From NCBI GenBank assembly GCA_937931205.1, contig CALHBF010000012.1, forward strand, positions 1-64,000: DNA of 64,000 nt, written 5' to 3'. A program made the translations under genes and the position numbers. This DNA is from an uncultured Bacteriovoracaceae bacterium (GTDB lineage: Bacteria > Bdellovibrionota > Bacteriovoracia > Bacteriovoracales > Bacteriovoracaceae). Below, in pieces: positions 42,658 to 53,646 of this stretch (its first letter is position 1; every line of letters begins with the position of its first letter). The notes below the pieces were generated by a model. The model had not been told where the DNA came from and did not search any database. It saw only the letters and a list, made by a program, of their open reading frames with translations.

Positions 42658-43359
42658 ATGGGTAAATTGATTTCACTGTTAACACTAACATTTCTGTTTG
42701 TTGGTTGTAACAATACCCCAGTTGATTGTAGTGCAACAGATTCTAAACAAACGACTAACACAAAAACATGTACTGCAACTCCTGATCCCACTGAGCCTGA
42801 AACTCCTGTGGTAGATGCTGGTGAAGTCCCACCGGAAGCCTTGTTATTTAATGCTAACGTTGCCATCACTAACTTCAATGCCTCTCAAGAAGAAAAAGTT
42901 TTAAAGGCCATTGAAGCGATCAAAAAAGTTGTTCGCACTAAAGAGTTCAAAGAGCGAGTGTATAATTTCACTTATAATGGTCAAAGAAAGTTTGTAGACA
43001 ACAAAGGTCTGACAAATGAGCAGATTTATCAAATTGTGATCAATGGATCTGAAACGCTGATCCCTGGTAATAATAATCAGATGGATCTGGAACTTGAACT
43101 TTATACATCAAACTTCACTTCAACAGTTGGTTATACTTATCCCAATGTGACAAAAATTTGGATGAATACCAAGTACTTCAATTCTTATACTCCTGCTCAA
43201 GTGGCCGGAAACGTCTTCCACGAATGGACTCATAAGATTGGTTTTGATCATGCGAGTTCTTATTCAAAAGCACGTGACTATTCTGTACCCTATGGCCTAG
43301 GCTACTTGATGGTAGAGCTGATCAATAAAGATCAAGCGCCAGCACTGGCCGGGGAATAA
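42658..43359 (+). CDS. Zinc metalloprotease lipoprotein (metzincin motif)
   Basis: 233 residues. Lipobox FVGC gives Cys17. A Thr/Pro-rich linker (about 20-60) precedes the domain. HEWTHKIGFDH at 188-198 is a complete HExxHxxGxxH zinc site (His188, Glu189, His192, His198). A Met-turn-like GYLMVE lies downstream. The protein is probably outer-membrane attached and faces outward or the periplasm. AAGGAAGG stands upstream of the ATG. Confidence 0.82.
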   Translation: MGKLISLLTLTFLFVGCNNTPVDCSATDSKQTTNTKTCTATPDPTEPETPVVDAGEVPPEALLFNANVAITNFNASQEEKVLKAIEAIKKVVRTKEFKERVYNFTYNGQRKFVDNKGLTNEQIYQIVINGSETLIPGNNNQMDLELELYTSNFTSTVGYTYPNVTKIWMNTKYFNSYTPAQVAGNVFHEWTHKIGFDHASSYSKARDYSVPYGLGYLMVELINKDQAPALAGE

Positions 43360-43455
43360 ATCCTTAAGTAAGTAATCTTTTCTTCCTTTTTTGGAATTGA
43401 ACACTGGCACTCATATTGAAGAATGTCAGTGAGAACTTCCAAAAGAGGAGGAATG

Positions 43456-43701
43456 ATGAGCGAACAAAATATCCCACAAGATCCAGTTCAGAAAAAAAAA
43501 CGCCCACCCGTTGATCCCGTAAAAAAGCTCGAAGAAAAAGAAGAGAAACTCACTCGTGCTGAAGAAGAAGTGCGAGAAAATGAAAATGCCAGTCTTCAGG
43601 ACGAAAGTTATTCTTTTGATTCAGATAACACAGGGGTCGAAGAATACCACGATGTGGATGATGCGGTAGAAGTAAGAGAGGATGATGACTATCTACAATA
43701 A
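43456..43701 (+). CDS. Small acidic, disordered protein
   Basis: 81 residues from the third in-frame ATG (43456), which is best placed behind AGAGGAGG; an upstream ATG at 43423 has no ribosome site. The first 30 residues are Lys/Pro-rich (QKKKRPPVDPVKKLEEKEEKL split), and the rest is rich in Glu/Asp with no hydrophobic core. It is probably intrinsically disordered and cytosolic. No family is recognised. Confidence 0.6.
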   Translation: MSEQNIPQDPVQKKKRPPVDPVKKLEEKEEKLTRAEEEVRENENASLQDESYSFDSDNTGVEEYHDVDDAVEVREDDDYLQ

Positions 43702-43850
43702 GTGAATTTTAGTCAGAATTTTATCTAAAGATGAAATAAGAAATTAATGAGCTGATGTGCCTATTCTAAGGCCATTCTGTAGATCTTTACAGTAACCAAA
43801 GTTTGTAAGTATTAATTGATAGAGAAAATTAAAATTGTTTCTTATTTTAG

Positions 43851-43881
43851 CCCTTGAAAAAGTTCACACTTCCTTCAAGGG
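43851..43881 (+). promoter_or_regulatory. Hairpin that hides the ribosome site of the next lipoprotein gene
   Basis: CCCTTGAA (43851-43858) pairs with TTCAAGGG (43874-43881), eight bp with a 15-base loop. The right arm contains the AAGGGG ribosome site seven bases before the ATG (43888). Folding would reduce translation, so this is a candidate thermosensor or small-RNA target. Confidence 0.5.
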
Positions 43882-43887
43882 GCCGTT

Positions 43888-44394
43888 ATGAGAATTTTGG
43901 GTTTACTTCTTTTAGTCTTAATCGCTAGCTGTGGTAAGGATTCTTCTTCGAGCAAAAGTTCTTATGCTCGCCAAGAAGAAGAAGCAGGTGGACAAAAATG
44001 TCTGCTCAATCATAAATGGGTTAAGTGCTCAAGTCTTGCCGATGCAGATGGGCAAGGAGTCGATATTCTCGACACTCTGATTGATATTCCTGCTCAAGTA
44101 GGAAATGGCGTCATTACCTTTTCGCAGAGTGCAGTGAGCACTGACAAAGGAAGACGCATCAGCTGTACCACGAAAGTCGAAACGGGAGAAAGTTATCGCT
44201 ATGATCTAAAAGGCGATACGCTAATCCTTGATACCAATGGTTCTAAATTTGAGTATAAAAGATTTTCCGGCGGCCCAGGAGTCAAAGGCTCTTGGACATG
44301 GAAGGGATATCTTGATCGTGGAACTTTGAACGTTAAAACTCTAACGATCATTGGCAGTAACAGAGTTATTCTGAGAGATCACTGCGAGCTATAA
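43888..44394 (+). CDS. Lipoprotein of unknown function
   Basis: 168 residues. Lipobox IASC gives Cys15, followed by a Ser-rich linker. The mature domain has four further cysteines (KCLLNHKWVKC, ISCTT, DHCEL) that could pair, and a beta-rich pattern typical of small calycin-like lipoproteins. No family is recognised. It is convergent with a PAP2 gene, with five bases between stops. Confidence 0.65.
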   Translation: MRILGLLLLVLIASCGKDSSSSKSSYARQEEEAGGQKCLLNHKWVKCSSLADADGQGVDILDTLIDIPAQVGNGVITFSQSAVSTDKGRRISCTTKVETGESYRYDLKGDTLILDTNGSKFEYKRFSGGPGVKGSWTWKGYLDRGTLNVKTLTIIGSNRVILRDHCEL

Positions 44395-44399
44395 TTATT

Positions 44400-45134
44400 C
44401 TAAAACGAACCAATTAATGCCAAGCCTTTTGTCTCTTGATCAAAAATCGGAACAACTGTGAAGTTATGTTCCGATTTTTCTTTTCTTTTTTTATCTAGTT
44501 TGGCGATTGCCACACCGTAGGCCAATCCGATCGTTGCACCTGCTAGGACATCATGGACTCTGTGTCTGTTATCGTTGACACGACTTAGTCCAGAGAAGGA
44601 AGAAACAAGAAGTGCAGGCACACCCCATTTCCATCCATGTTCTTCTAAAATATAACCACCAAAAGCAAAGGCCGTTGTCGTGTGGCCGGAAGGAAAGGAG
44701 TTTCTTTCATTGTGCATATCAGGTCGTGGTTCTTGAATAGTATACTTTAAAACTGTTGTGACACTTGCTGCATAAGCAGTTGCTTTAAACATCCCTAAAG
44801 CTCGCTCAAAGCCAATCTTATTACCGGCGGCTCCATACATAGTCTGACCAATGACATAAAGGGCATTCGGAACCATCTGACCTGCCCAATCTCCATATCG
44901 AGAAAAATCTCCCAAGGGCTTATCATTGACAACTTTGTCATGAGCAACATCAATATTGTCCTCAAATACAATTGCCGCAAGTGTGGCAATACCACCATAA
45001 AGAAGAATTCTATCGGCAGTAGTCGTAACAGGGGAAGCCGCTTCTTCGCCCAATTCTTTAAGACCCCAGGCCAGTGAGTGTGAGGAATATTGGAGAGTAA
45101 AGAGAAGCAGGAAAAACTGAGATAATTTTTTCAT
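44400..45134 (-). CDS. PAP2-family phosphatase, exported or membrane-associated
   Basis: 244 residues with an N-terminal signal sequence. The three acid-phosphatase motifs are intact: KYTIQEPRP (Kx6RP), FPSGHTT (PSGH) and SRVNDNRHRVHD (SRx5Hx3D). Gly/Ala-rich helices lie between. It would dephosphorylate a lipid phosphate such as phosphatidate or undecaprenyl pyrophosphate at the periplasmic face. Confidence 0.88.
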   Translation of the reverse strand: MKKLSQFFLLLFTLQYSSHSLAWGLKELGEEAASPVTTTADRILLYGGIATLAAIVFEDNIDVAHDKVVNDKPLGDFSRYGDWAGQMVPNALYVIGQTMYGAAGNKIGFERALGMFKATAYAASVTTVLKYTIQEPRPDMHNERNSFPSGHTTTAFAFGGYILEEHGWKWGVPALLVSSFSGLSRVNDNRHRVHDVLAGATIGLAYGVAIAKLDKKRKEKSEHNFTVVPIFDQETKGLALIGSF

Positions 45135-45159
45135 CTCAACAACCTTAGGTAGAGGATGA

Positions 45160-45182
45160 AAAAAGCATATTCCCAGCTTTTT
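45160..45182 (-). terminator. AT-rich hairpin, possible terminator of the downstream-facing lipoprotein gene
   Basis: AAAAAGC (45160-45166) and GCTTTTT (45176-45182) form a seven-bp stem ending in T on the minus strand, about 70 bases past the stop of the lipoprotein gene. It is weak in GC, so this is a tentative call. Confidence 0.35.
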
Positions 45183-45250
45183 CCCAAATCAATCAAAATC
45201 TTGCGTTTAAATAAAGGGAGATAGAAAAGCTCAATCTTGCAAAGTGTATT

Positions 45251-45706
45251 CTACTTATCTTTGAAATTTTTCAGCACTTCTTTTGCTTCGATCGCAGTCG
45301 GCGGTTGCTGACCTTTCTTAAAAAGTTTGATCACTCCATGACGGGCATATTCGGTGATGGTGTAACTGGGAGCGGGATACTGGTAGTAGCGGCGATTGCT
45401 TCGGTAGTTATAGGGATAGGTATCAATCGTGGGATTTTCAATTCTAGTTTTTGATGAATCACTTTGATCAACAAAAGCAAAGAAATCAAATCCTTTTTCA
45501 GCTGTTATCTCGGCACATCTTCTTAGGAAGAAATTATAAACGGTATCGGAGTCGATAACGCTGCTTCCTTGAAACGTTACTTTGTACATATCATTCCCTA
45601 AACTCATTTCAGAGTAGCCGCTGCCGCCCCCTTCTTTGCGGTGGTAGCCAGTAGTACAACTGGTGAGAGTGGATAAGATAAAGAGTGTGATCACTAACTT
45701 TTTCAT
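45251..45706 (-). CDS. Lipoprotein of the CC0125/CC1285-like family
   Basis: 151 residues. Lipobox LTSC gives Cys17. The core MYKVTFQGSSVIDSDTVYNFFLRRCAEIT-like stretch followed by KGFDFFAFVDQS is the signature of this small lipoprotein family, whose function is not known. A Tyr/Arg-rich loop (about 95-112) is specific here. Confidence 0.7.
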   Translation of the reverse strand: MKKLVITLFILSTLTSCTTGYHRKEGGGSGYSEMSLGNDMYKVTFQGSSVIDSDTVYNFFLRRCAEITAEKGFDFFAFVDQSDSSKTRIENPTIDTYPYNYRSNRRYYQYPAPSYTITEYARHGVIKLFKKGQQPPTAIEAKEVLKNFKDK

Positions 45707-45715
45707 TTAATTCTC

Positions 45716-45747
45716 AAATAAAAAAGCTCCTCGCAAGGAGGAGCTTT
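45716..45747 (-). terminator. Rho-independent terminator of gpx-fadB-fadA
   Basis: AAAGCTCCTC (45723-45732) pairs with GAGGAGCTTT (45738-45747); on the minus strand the stem is followed by a T6 run. It separates fadA from the lipoprotein gene. Confidence 0.9.
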
Positions 45748-45755
45748 TGAAGACT

Positions 45756-49084
<3,329 letters not shown>

Positions 49085-49114
49085 GAGTAAACTCCTTATA
49101 GGCAGAGAACGAAC

Positions 49115-49600
49115 TTATTTTTTTAACTTGTTGAGAATAGTGTCTTTAATTTGCTCCGGTTTATCTTGAGGGGAGAATCTTGTGATCTCCTTCTCATGAG
49201 GAAGTACCAAGAACTTAGTAAAATTCCATTTAATGAATTCAGTTCCTAAAACTCCCGGAGCATGGCTCTTGAGATACTGATAAAGGGGTGAAGCATATTC
49301 ACCGTTAACATCAACTTTGCTGAACATAGGAAAAGTGACATCATAGCTGAGTGAGCAGAATTTTTTGATCTCTTCTTCATTACCCGGTTCTTGTGCTCCA
49401 AATTGATTGCAAGGAAAACCAAGAACGACAACTTGATCACCTAGTTCCTGATAAATTTTTTCCAAACCTTCATATTGAGGAGTGAAGCCACATTTGCTGG
49501 CAACGTTAACGATCAGCATGGCCTTATCCTTATAAGATTCCAGAGTGATGTCCTCGCCATTGATTGTTTTAACAGGAATGCTGTAAATTGTTTCTTTCAT
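49115..49600 (-). CDS. Glutathione-peroxidase-family thiol peroxidase
   Basis: 161 residues. NVASKCGFT gives peroxidatic Cys37, with a normal Cys rather than selenocysteine. GFPCNQFG contributes Cys64 and the Gln, and WNFTKF the Trp/Asn of the active site. Such bacterial enzymes usually use thioredoxin. AAGGAG precedes the ATG. It is the first gene of the unit with fadB and fadA, which may link lipid breakdown to peroxide defence. Confidence 0.92.
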   Translation of the reverse strand: MKETIYSIPVKTINGEDITLESYKDKAMLIVNVASKCGFTPQYEGLEKIYQELGDQVVVLGFPCNQFGAQEPGNEEEIKKFCSLSYDVTFPMFSKVDVNGEYASPLYQYLKSHAPGVLGTEFIKWNFTKFLVLPHEKEITRFSPQDKPEQIKDTILNKLKK

Positions 49601-49674
49601 AGTTTCTCCTTAACTGATAAAGTTTAACTCCCAAGATAAATTTTGTGTATTAAAGAAAGTTTGAGCAAATTAGT

Positions 49675-50310
49675 ATGAGTCAACGTCGTGCATCCAATGG
49701 TCGCAGATGTAATAACTGTCAGGTGAATGAAACCTATTGTGTATGCCGGCATATCAAACCTTTTCAAATCAAGACCAATGTTTCCTTAATTGTTCATGTG
49801 AGAGAATTAAAACTCACTTCCAATACGGCCCAATTTGCCCGGAAGATGTTGCCTGATAATGCAGAGATCTTTGTGAGAGGAAGAATGAACGATGATTTCA
49901 TCGCTGATCCTGTGGTTAAGCGTGAGGGAAGACCGCTTTTTCTTTACCCTCATGAAGATGCTCATGAGCTTAATGATGAGTTTCGTGAAAAATTCCCTGG
50001 TCCATATCACTTAATTATTCCAGATGGAAACTGGAGTCAGGCACGTAAAGTGAGAGCTCGTGAGGAATCATTTAAGCAAATGATGGCGGTTAAGCTGCCG
50101 GCGGGAATTATTTCCGAGTACGGACTTCGAAAAGCAATTCATCCTGAATGGGTTTCAACTTATGAGGCGATGACTTGGGCCCTGCATGCACTAGAGGGCG
50201 GCGATACAAAAGAGCGCCTGATGGGCTTTTTTAGAGCTTGGGTTAATCAAACGCAAAAGCTTCGTAGGGGAGAATTCGACCTCCCCCTTGAAGTTGAGTG
50301 TGAACCCTAG
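49675..50310 (+). CDS. DTW-domain tRNA-uridine aminocarboxypropyltransferase-like (TapT)
   Basis: 211 residues. A zinc-type cysteine set sits at the start (CNNCQVNETYCVC). The hallmark motifs follow: IIPDGNWSQARK (the DTW-type signature, DGxWxxAxK) and VSTYEA. Family members transfer the aminocarboxypropyl group of SAM to tRNA uridine-47 (acp3U). The start lacks a clear ribosome site. It overlaps the sigma-factor gene by four bases, convergent. Confidence 0.88.
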   Translation: MSQRRASNGRRCNNCQVNETYCVCRHIKPFQIKTNVSLIVHVRELKLTSNTAQFARKMLPDNAEIFVRGRMNDDFIADPVVKREGRPLFLYPHEDAHELNDEFREKFPGPYHLIIPDGNWSQARKVRAREESFKQMMAVKLPAGIISEYGLRKAIHPEWVSTYEAMTWALHALEGGDTKERLMGFFRAWVNQTQKLRRGEFDLPLEVECEP

Positions 50311-51035
50311 GCAGCTAGGATATCGATTTTTTCTTTGTCACAGTGGTCTTTAATGAGAGTCAGGGCTTCAGCGTGTAGCTGGCAAATCCGACCCTCAGAA
50401 AGATTGACTACTTTTGAGATGTCATAAAAGTTCAAATCTTCATAATACTTCAACTGAATAATAATTCTCATCGTACGCGGAAGTTCATCAAGAACAACAC
50501 TCAGTGTTTTCTTCAAAGAGTATTCCTCGAATTCACTGATCGAATCTCTTAGAGAAAGAGTCTCTCCTTCAACATACTGTTTAATTGTTTCACCTGATTC
50601 GTATTGCTCCATACGAATCATATCCTTTGATTTAAAAGGCAGAACGTTTTCAATCTCCTTACTCGTAGGACTTCTTCCTAATTCGATAGTGAGGTTCTTC
50701 TTCGCACTGAGGTATTGCTTTTGTTTGTTCCTCTCACTACGGGTCATCCAGTCCTGCTTCCTTAGTTCGTCGACAATTTCTCCACGAATCCTAAACTCAG
50801 CGTAGGTTTTAAACTGATTTTTCTTATCTTTCTTATACTTATTGAGGGCATCGATTAATCCGATCACTCCCACCATCACTAGATCCTCAAAATCGAGAAC
50901 CTGATGGCATTGATAGTGATAGTGCTTGGCCCAGTATCTAATTGTGGGCATAAAATTTTTTATGATTTCCTGCCGACAAGTAAATTGCGGATTAAGTTTT
51001 GTATCCAAGATGACCCCCGTGTGAAGTGAGGTCAT
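50307..51035 (-). CDS. fliA: FliA/sigma-28-type RNA polymerase sigma factor
   Basis: 242 residues from the ATG at 51035; a GTG 18 bases earlier is also possible, and neither has a good ribosome site. Region 2 (about 30-95) reads DLVMVGVIGLIDALNKY and KTYAEFRIRGEIVDELRKQDWMTRS-like blocks, the FliA pattern. Region 4 (about 175-230) includes NLSEGRICQLHAEAL as the -35-binding helix. It directs late flagellar and chemotaxis genes. No other flagellar gene is in the window. Confidence 0.88.
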   Translation of the reverse strand: MTSLHTGVILDTKLNPQFTCRQEIIKNFMPTIRYWAKHYHYQCHQVLDFEDLVMVGVIGLIDALNKYKKDKKNQFKTYAEFRIRGEIVDELRKQDWMTRSERNKQKQYLSAKKNLTIELGRSPTSKEIENVLPFKSKDMIRMEQYESGETIKQYVEGETLSLRDSISEFEEYSLKKTLSVVLDELPRTMRIIIQLKYYEDLNFYDISKVVNLSEGRICQLHAEALTLIKDHCDKEKIDILAA

Positions 51036-51128
51036 TATGGCATACAAAAGCACTCAACATAAGTGCGCCAATAGTTTTAGCAGGTTAGGGTATAAGTGTC
51101 TTAAAACATGGCCAGTGGATTGCCTTGT

Positions 51129-51389
51129 CTAGTTGGCAACCATGTCAAATTCATACTCTTCTTCATAGGAAGATGCTTCGTTGGTTTCAAGCCAACCAAG
51201 GTATTCATCCAGCTCCATGATCTCATCGCGGAAAATCACAACACGCCAGTTGGCCTGCTCTTGATTAAGCGAGTGAGCATCATTTTCGATAAGTTGATTT
51301 TGCACAGAGCTTGCGAGATCACTGAAGTTCATCTCTTCTTCAAGTCTAAGAATCTTTTTACCTTTCATGATGTAGTAGTGAGGGTTCAT
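51129..51389 (-). CDS. Small acidic protein of unknown function
   Basis: 86 residues from the ATG at 51389 with AAGAAGG nine bases upstream; a longer frame begins at 51425 without a site. It is rich in Glu with several Tyr/Trp (NWRVVIFRDEIMELDEYLGWLE, EEEYEFDMV). No signal peptide or Cys. No family is recognised. It lies between fliA and the sigma-54-promoted region and points away from the latter. Confidence 0.6.
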   Translation of the reverse strand: MNPHYYIMKGKKILRLEEEMNFSDLASSVQNQLIENDAHSLNQEQANWRVVIFRDEIMELDEYLGWLETNEASSYEEEYEFDMVAN

Positions 51390-51525
51390 GGAAATTACCT
51401 TCTTGGTAAATGGTGGAGGAATCAATCATTGATTCCTTAATTAAATGGTTCCAAAAAAAAGATGAGTTCACAAGTTCTTTTGAAAAAAATAAAAATAAAA
51501 AACTATTCACTCAGGCTTCTTACTT

Positions 51526-51545
51526 AGTGACACCATCAGTGACAC
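51526..51545 (+). promoter_or_regulatory. Direct repeats, candidate enhancer site for a sigma-54 activator
   Basis: AGTGACAC occurs at 51526-51533 and 51538-51545, 12 bp apart. The pair is centred about 100 bp before the predicted sigma-54 start (near 51634), the usual place for upstream activator sites. Confidence 0.4.
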
Positions 51546-51606
51546 TACTTTTAGTTTCAAGTTGGCACCAATGAATACTCAAATAGGGGCAAAACACGTT
51601 TTGGAG

Positions 51607-51622
51607 TTGGCACGATTTTCGC
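51607..51622 (+). promoter_or_regulatory. Sigma-54 (RpoN) promoter
   Basis: TTGGCACGATTTTCGC has a perfect -24 element (TTGGCACG) and GC at -12 with exactly ten bases between GG and GC. Only TTGC is TCGC. Transcription would begin about 12 bases on, near 51634. Confidence 0.78.
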
Positions 51623-51633
51623 TCTATAGGTTT

Positions 51634-51934
51634 ACAAGCTTCTCCTCCTCAGGAGTTTTAAGAATCAGGATGATTTTTAAAATTGAGGGGTAGGAACTTA
51701 ACAAATTTTTAAACTTCTTCATGGAAGACAGGTGGGTTCAAGGATGAACCATTCTCCCTCCCTCAGTGTCAGGATGACTATGACGGGGCCGGTGTTAGGA
51801 TGATACTGGTATGGGTAACTAGTGGAAATGTGGAGTTTAAAAATTGGCATGGATTATGCCTATTAACAACCAGAGACGCTAAGGAATGGTGTCACAAATC
51901 AACCCCAAGGACGGACAAATGAAGAGGAGGATTT
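51634..51934 (+). ncRNA. Candidate CsrA-binding (CsrB/RsmZ-like) RNA or leader with many GGA hairpins
   Basis: This 300-base stretch has no frame but about 13 GGA motifs, four of them AGGATGA. Six lie in loops of small hairpins: AATC-AGGAT-GATT (51663), GGTTC-AAGGAT-GAACC (51735), GTC-AGGAT-GAC (51768), CCGGTGT-TAGGATG-ATACTGG (51789), GGCAT-GGATT-ATGCC (51846) and GACGC-TAAGGAATG-GTGTC (51875). GGA in a hairpin loop is exactly what CsrA/RsmA binds, and clusters of it define CsrB-type sponge RNAs. A sigma-54 promoter lies just upstream. No terminator is seen before the microprotein gene at 51935, so it could also be its long leader. The fliA neighbour fits control of motility. Confidence 0.55.
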
Positions 51935-52048
51935 ATGGAAATGATGTTTGTTCTTGCTGGATGTCTCGGAATGATGCTCACTAGCCTTGTCCTTCAACGA
52001 GTGTCCTATCGGCGCTCATATGCAGCCTCAAAAACAAGTACTAAGTAA
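51935..52048 (+). CDS. 37-residue membrane microprotein
   Basis: The start MEMMFVLAGCLGMMLTSLVL is one hydrophobic span; the rest (QRVSYRRSYAASKTSTK) is a basic tail that would stay in the cytoplasm. GAGGAGG lies five bases before the ATG. It ends eight bases inside the convergent M24 gene. It is the only coding frame downstream of the sigma-54 promoter and GGA-rich region. Confidence 0.55.
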   Translation: MEMMFVLAGCLGMMLTSLVLQRVSYRRSYAASKTSTK

Positions 52049-52703
52049 GAGGCTCATCAGTGAGAAGGTCTTCGAAAAAAGCACCAAATTTACGATCACG
52101 GTCCCAGAGATGGATTTCTAAAATCCAGGCATTAGGTACGATGGATTCAGAAACCTCTTTGAGACTTCCCTTGTAGTGGACTTGATGAGGGAAATCCCCA
52201 ATACGATGTCCATCCTGATCCATGTTTAAATCAAATCCATAATTTTGAGCGACAGTTTTAGCAAAGTCATAAAGTGCTTCGCCCGTCTTATGGGTCTTCA
52301 TCCAATAATCTTTCACTTCATCAAACACTTGTTTTTGAGCAAGGCAGATTTTCTCGTGTTCAGTATTATTTCCAATAAAAAACGTCTCACCAAAATCAGC
52401 TTCATGATCATTGATGACCGGCCCGATATCTATGAAGAAAATGTCATTTTCTTTTAAGATGTAGTCTTGCGATTTGTCTTTGAAGTTGAGCAAAGTATTA
52501 GGACCAAAACGAAGCTTGGCAGGGTGCCATTGTTTTTGAATATCATGTTTTAGGCAAATCCCTTTATAGATTTCATGAGCATGAGCTTCAGTCATTCCAG
52601 CTTTAATATAAGTCCTCAACTCATAAGCAATATCCTTAGCAAGGTTTCTTGCTTGGATAAGTTTAGTGAGATCAAATTTATTTCCGAAATTCTGAATGCT
52701 CAT
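52041..52703 (-). CDS. M24-family metallopeptidase-like (aminopeptidase P/methionine aminopeptidase fold)
   Basis: 220 residues, so only the catalytic pita-bread domain. Metal-ligand positions can be followed: FIDIGPV (Asp), EADFGETF (Asp), GHRIGDFPH (His), LEIHLWD (Glu) and FFEDLL (Glu). It cleaves or binds N-terminal residues of peptides. It is last in the operon scoA-scoB-proB-yajQ-yqeY-M24, with a 14-base gap upstream. Confidence 0.82.
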   Translation of the reverse strand: MSIQNFGNKFDLTKLIQARNLAKDIAYELRTYIKAGMTEAHAHEIYKGICLKHDIQKQWHPAKLRFGPNTLLNFKDKSQDYILKENDIFFIDIGPVINDHEADFGETFFIGNNTEHEKICLAQKQVFDEVKDYWMKTHKTGEALYDFAKTVAQNYGFDLNMDQDGHRIGDFPHQVHYKGSLKEVSESIVPNAWILEIHLWDRDRKFGAFFEDLLTDEPLT

Positions 52704-52717
52704 GTTCTCAACTTTTT

Positions 52718-53128
52718 TTAAAGGGCAGCTTTAACTAGATCACTGGCACGCTTTCCATCGAAACGGCCTTTGATTTGAGGCTGAAGTTCTTTCATCACAG
52801 CACCCATATCTTTTGCACCATTGGCCTTGATTTGATTGATCATCTCAATCACTTCAGATTCTTCAAGGGCCTGAGGAAGGTATTCTTGAACAACGGCAAG
52901 CTCTGCTTTGATTTTTGCAATGGCCTCTTCATTCCCAGCATAAAGCTCTAGAGAGTCTGAAAGGCGTTTTGCGTGAGAAACAGTGATGCTCATTTCATCA
53001 GTTGGTTTTACTGCAGTGTTATTCTTAATGAATTCTGCTTTAAGCATACGAAGAGCATCAAGGCGAGATTGCTGTTTTGCTTTCATTGCTTCTTTAATAT
53101 CGTTATTCACTTTATCCATTAAACTCAT
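52718..53128 (-). CDS. GatB/YqeY-domain protein
   Basis: 136 residues. It is typical YqeY: MDKVNNDIKEAMKAKQQSRLDALRMLKAEFIKN across the first helices, VVQEYLPQALEESEV in the middle, GAKDMGAVMKELQPQIKGRFDGKRASDLVK at the end. Relatives resemble the tRNA-binding tail of GatB; the free-standing role is not settled. GGAG precedes the start. It is within the six-gene operon. Confidence 0.92.
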   Translation of the reverse strand: MSLMDKVNNDIKEAMKAKQQSRLDALRMLKAEFIKNNTAVKPTDEMSITVSHAKRLSDSLELYAGNEEAIAKIKAELAVVQEYLPQALEESEVIEMINQIKANGAKDMGAVMKELQPQIKGRFDGKRASDLVKAAL

Positions 53129-53137
53129 ATCCGCTCC

Positions 53138-53632
53138 TTAGCGTTTCATATTTTCCATAGAAATTTGCAGGTCTAGATCATTGTGGTTTCTTAAGAATGA
53201 GAATACTTCCTGAAGCTCATCAATTGATTTACTTTCAAGACGAAATTTTTCATCCATATACTGGGATTTTCCTTTAAAGCCAGATTCTTTAATCAGACGA
53301 TTCACTGTCTTTTGTGCGTCTTTATCAAAGCCGGCACTAAGTGTGAGAGTCATCTTGTACATACGGTTGCCCGTGGCCTCAATCTTTGACTCCTTCATTC
53401 CTTTAAAACTGATTCCTCGCTTACCCATGTTGGTGCGAAGAATATCAAGAAGAGCGCGAACTTTTGTTTCATCTTCTGCGCGCATCTCAATAACTTTTTC
53501 TTTCTCTTTGTACTCAATAGTTGCATTTGAACCTTTAAAATCAAAGCGTCCATTAACAACTTTAACAGCATTACCAATTGCGTTTGCGAGTTCCATGTCA
53601 TTGACTTTAGAAACAAGATCAAATGTGGCCAT
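53138..53632 (-). CDS. YajQ-family nucleotide/c-di-GMP-binding protein
   Basis: 164 residues, full length. Starts ATFDLVSKVNDMELANAI and has RFDFKGSN, the characteristic YajQ stretch, then KESGFKGKSQYMDEKFRLESKS-like blocks. In Xanthomonas a member binds c-di-GMP and acts with a LysR regulator; in others the role is open. It is in an operon between proB and yqeY. Confidence 0.94.
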   Translation of the reverse strand: MATFDLVSKVNDMELANAIGNAVKVVNGRFDFKGSNATIEYKEKEKVIEMRAEDETKVRALLDILRTNMGKRGISFKGMKESKIEATGNRMYKMTLTLSAGFDKDAQKTVNRLIKESGFKGKSQYMDEKFRLESKSIDELQEVFSFLRNHNDLDLQISMENMKR

Positions 53633-53646
53633 AAAATATTTTCCTT

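Larger units (their letters stand above)
51390..51633. other. Intergenic promoter region between the small acidic gene and the GGA-rich RNA region
   Basis: No open frame of note. It holds two 8-bp direct repeats (51526-51545), a first TTGGCACC (51562-51569) without a -12 GC, and a complete sigma-54 promoter (51607-51622). A/T runs at 51460-51510 may bend DNA. Confidence 0.5.

Noticed and set aside
42636-43359. Minus-strand frame at 42636-42878 opposite the metalloprotease lipoprotein
   Set aside because: No ribosome site; opposite a Thr/Pro linker of a gene with a clear lipobox and zinc motif.
51846-51860. Second sigma-54 promoter (TTGGCATGGATTATGC)
   Set aside because: GG-N10-GC fits, but the sequence is also a five-bp hairpin with GGA in the loop, matching its neighbours; I favour the hairpin.
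51634-51934. c-di-GMP (GEMM) riboswitch such as the abundant merRNA of Bdellovibrio
   Set aside because: The conserved GCAAA and tetraloop/receptor parts are not present; the repeated GGA loops fit CsrA binding better.
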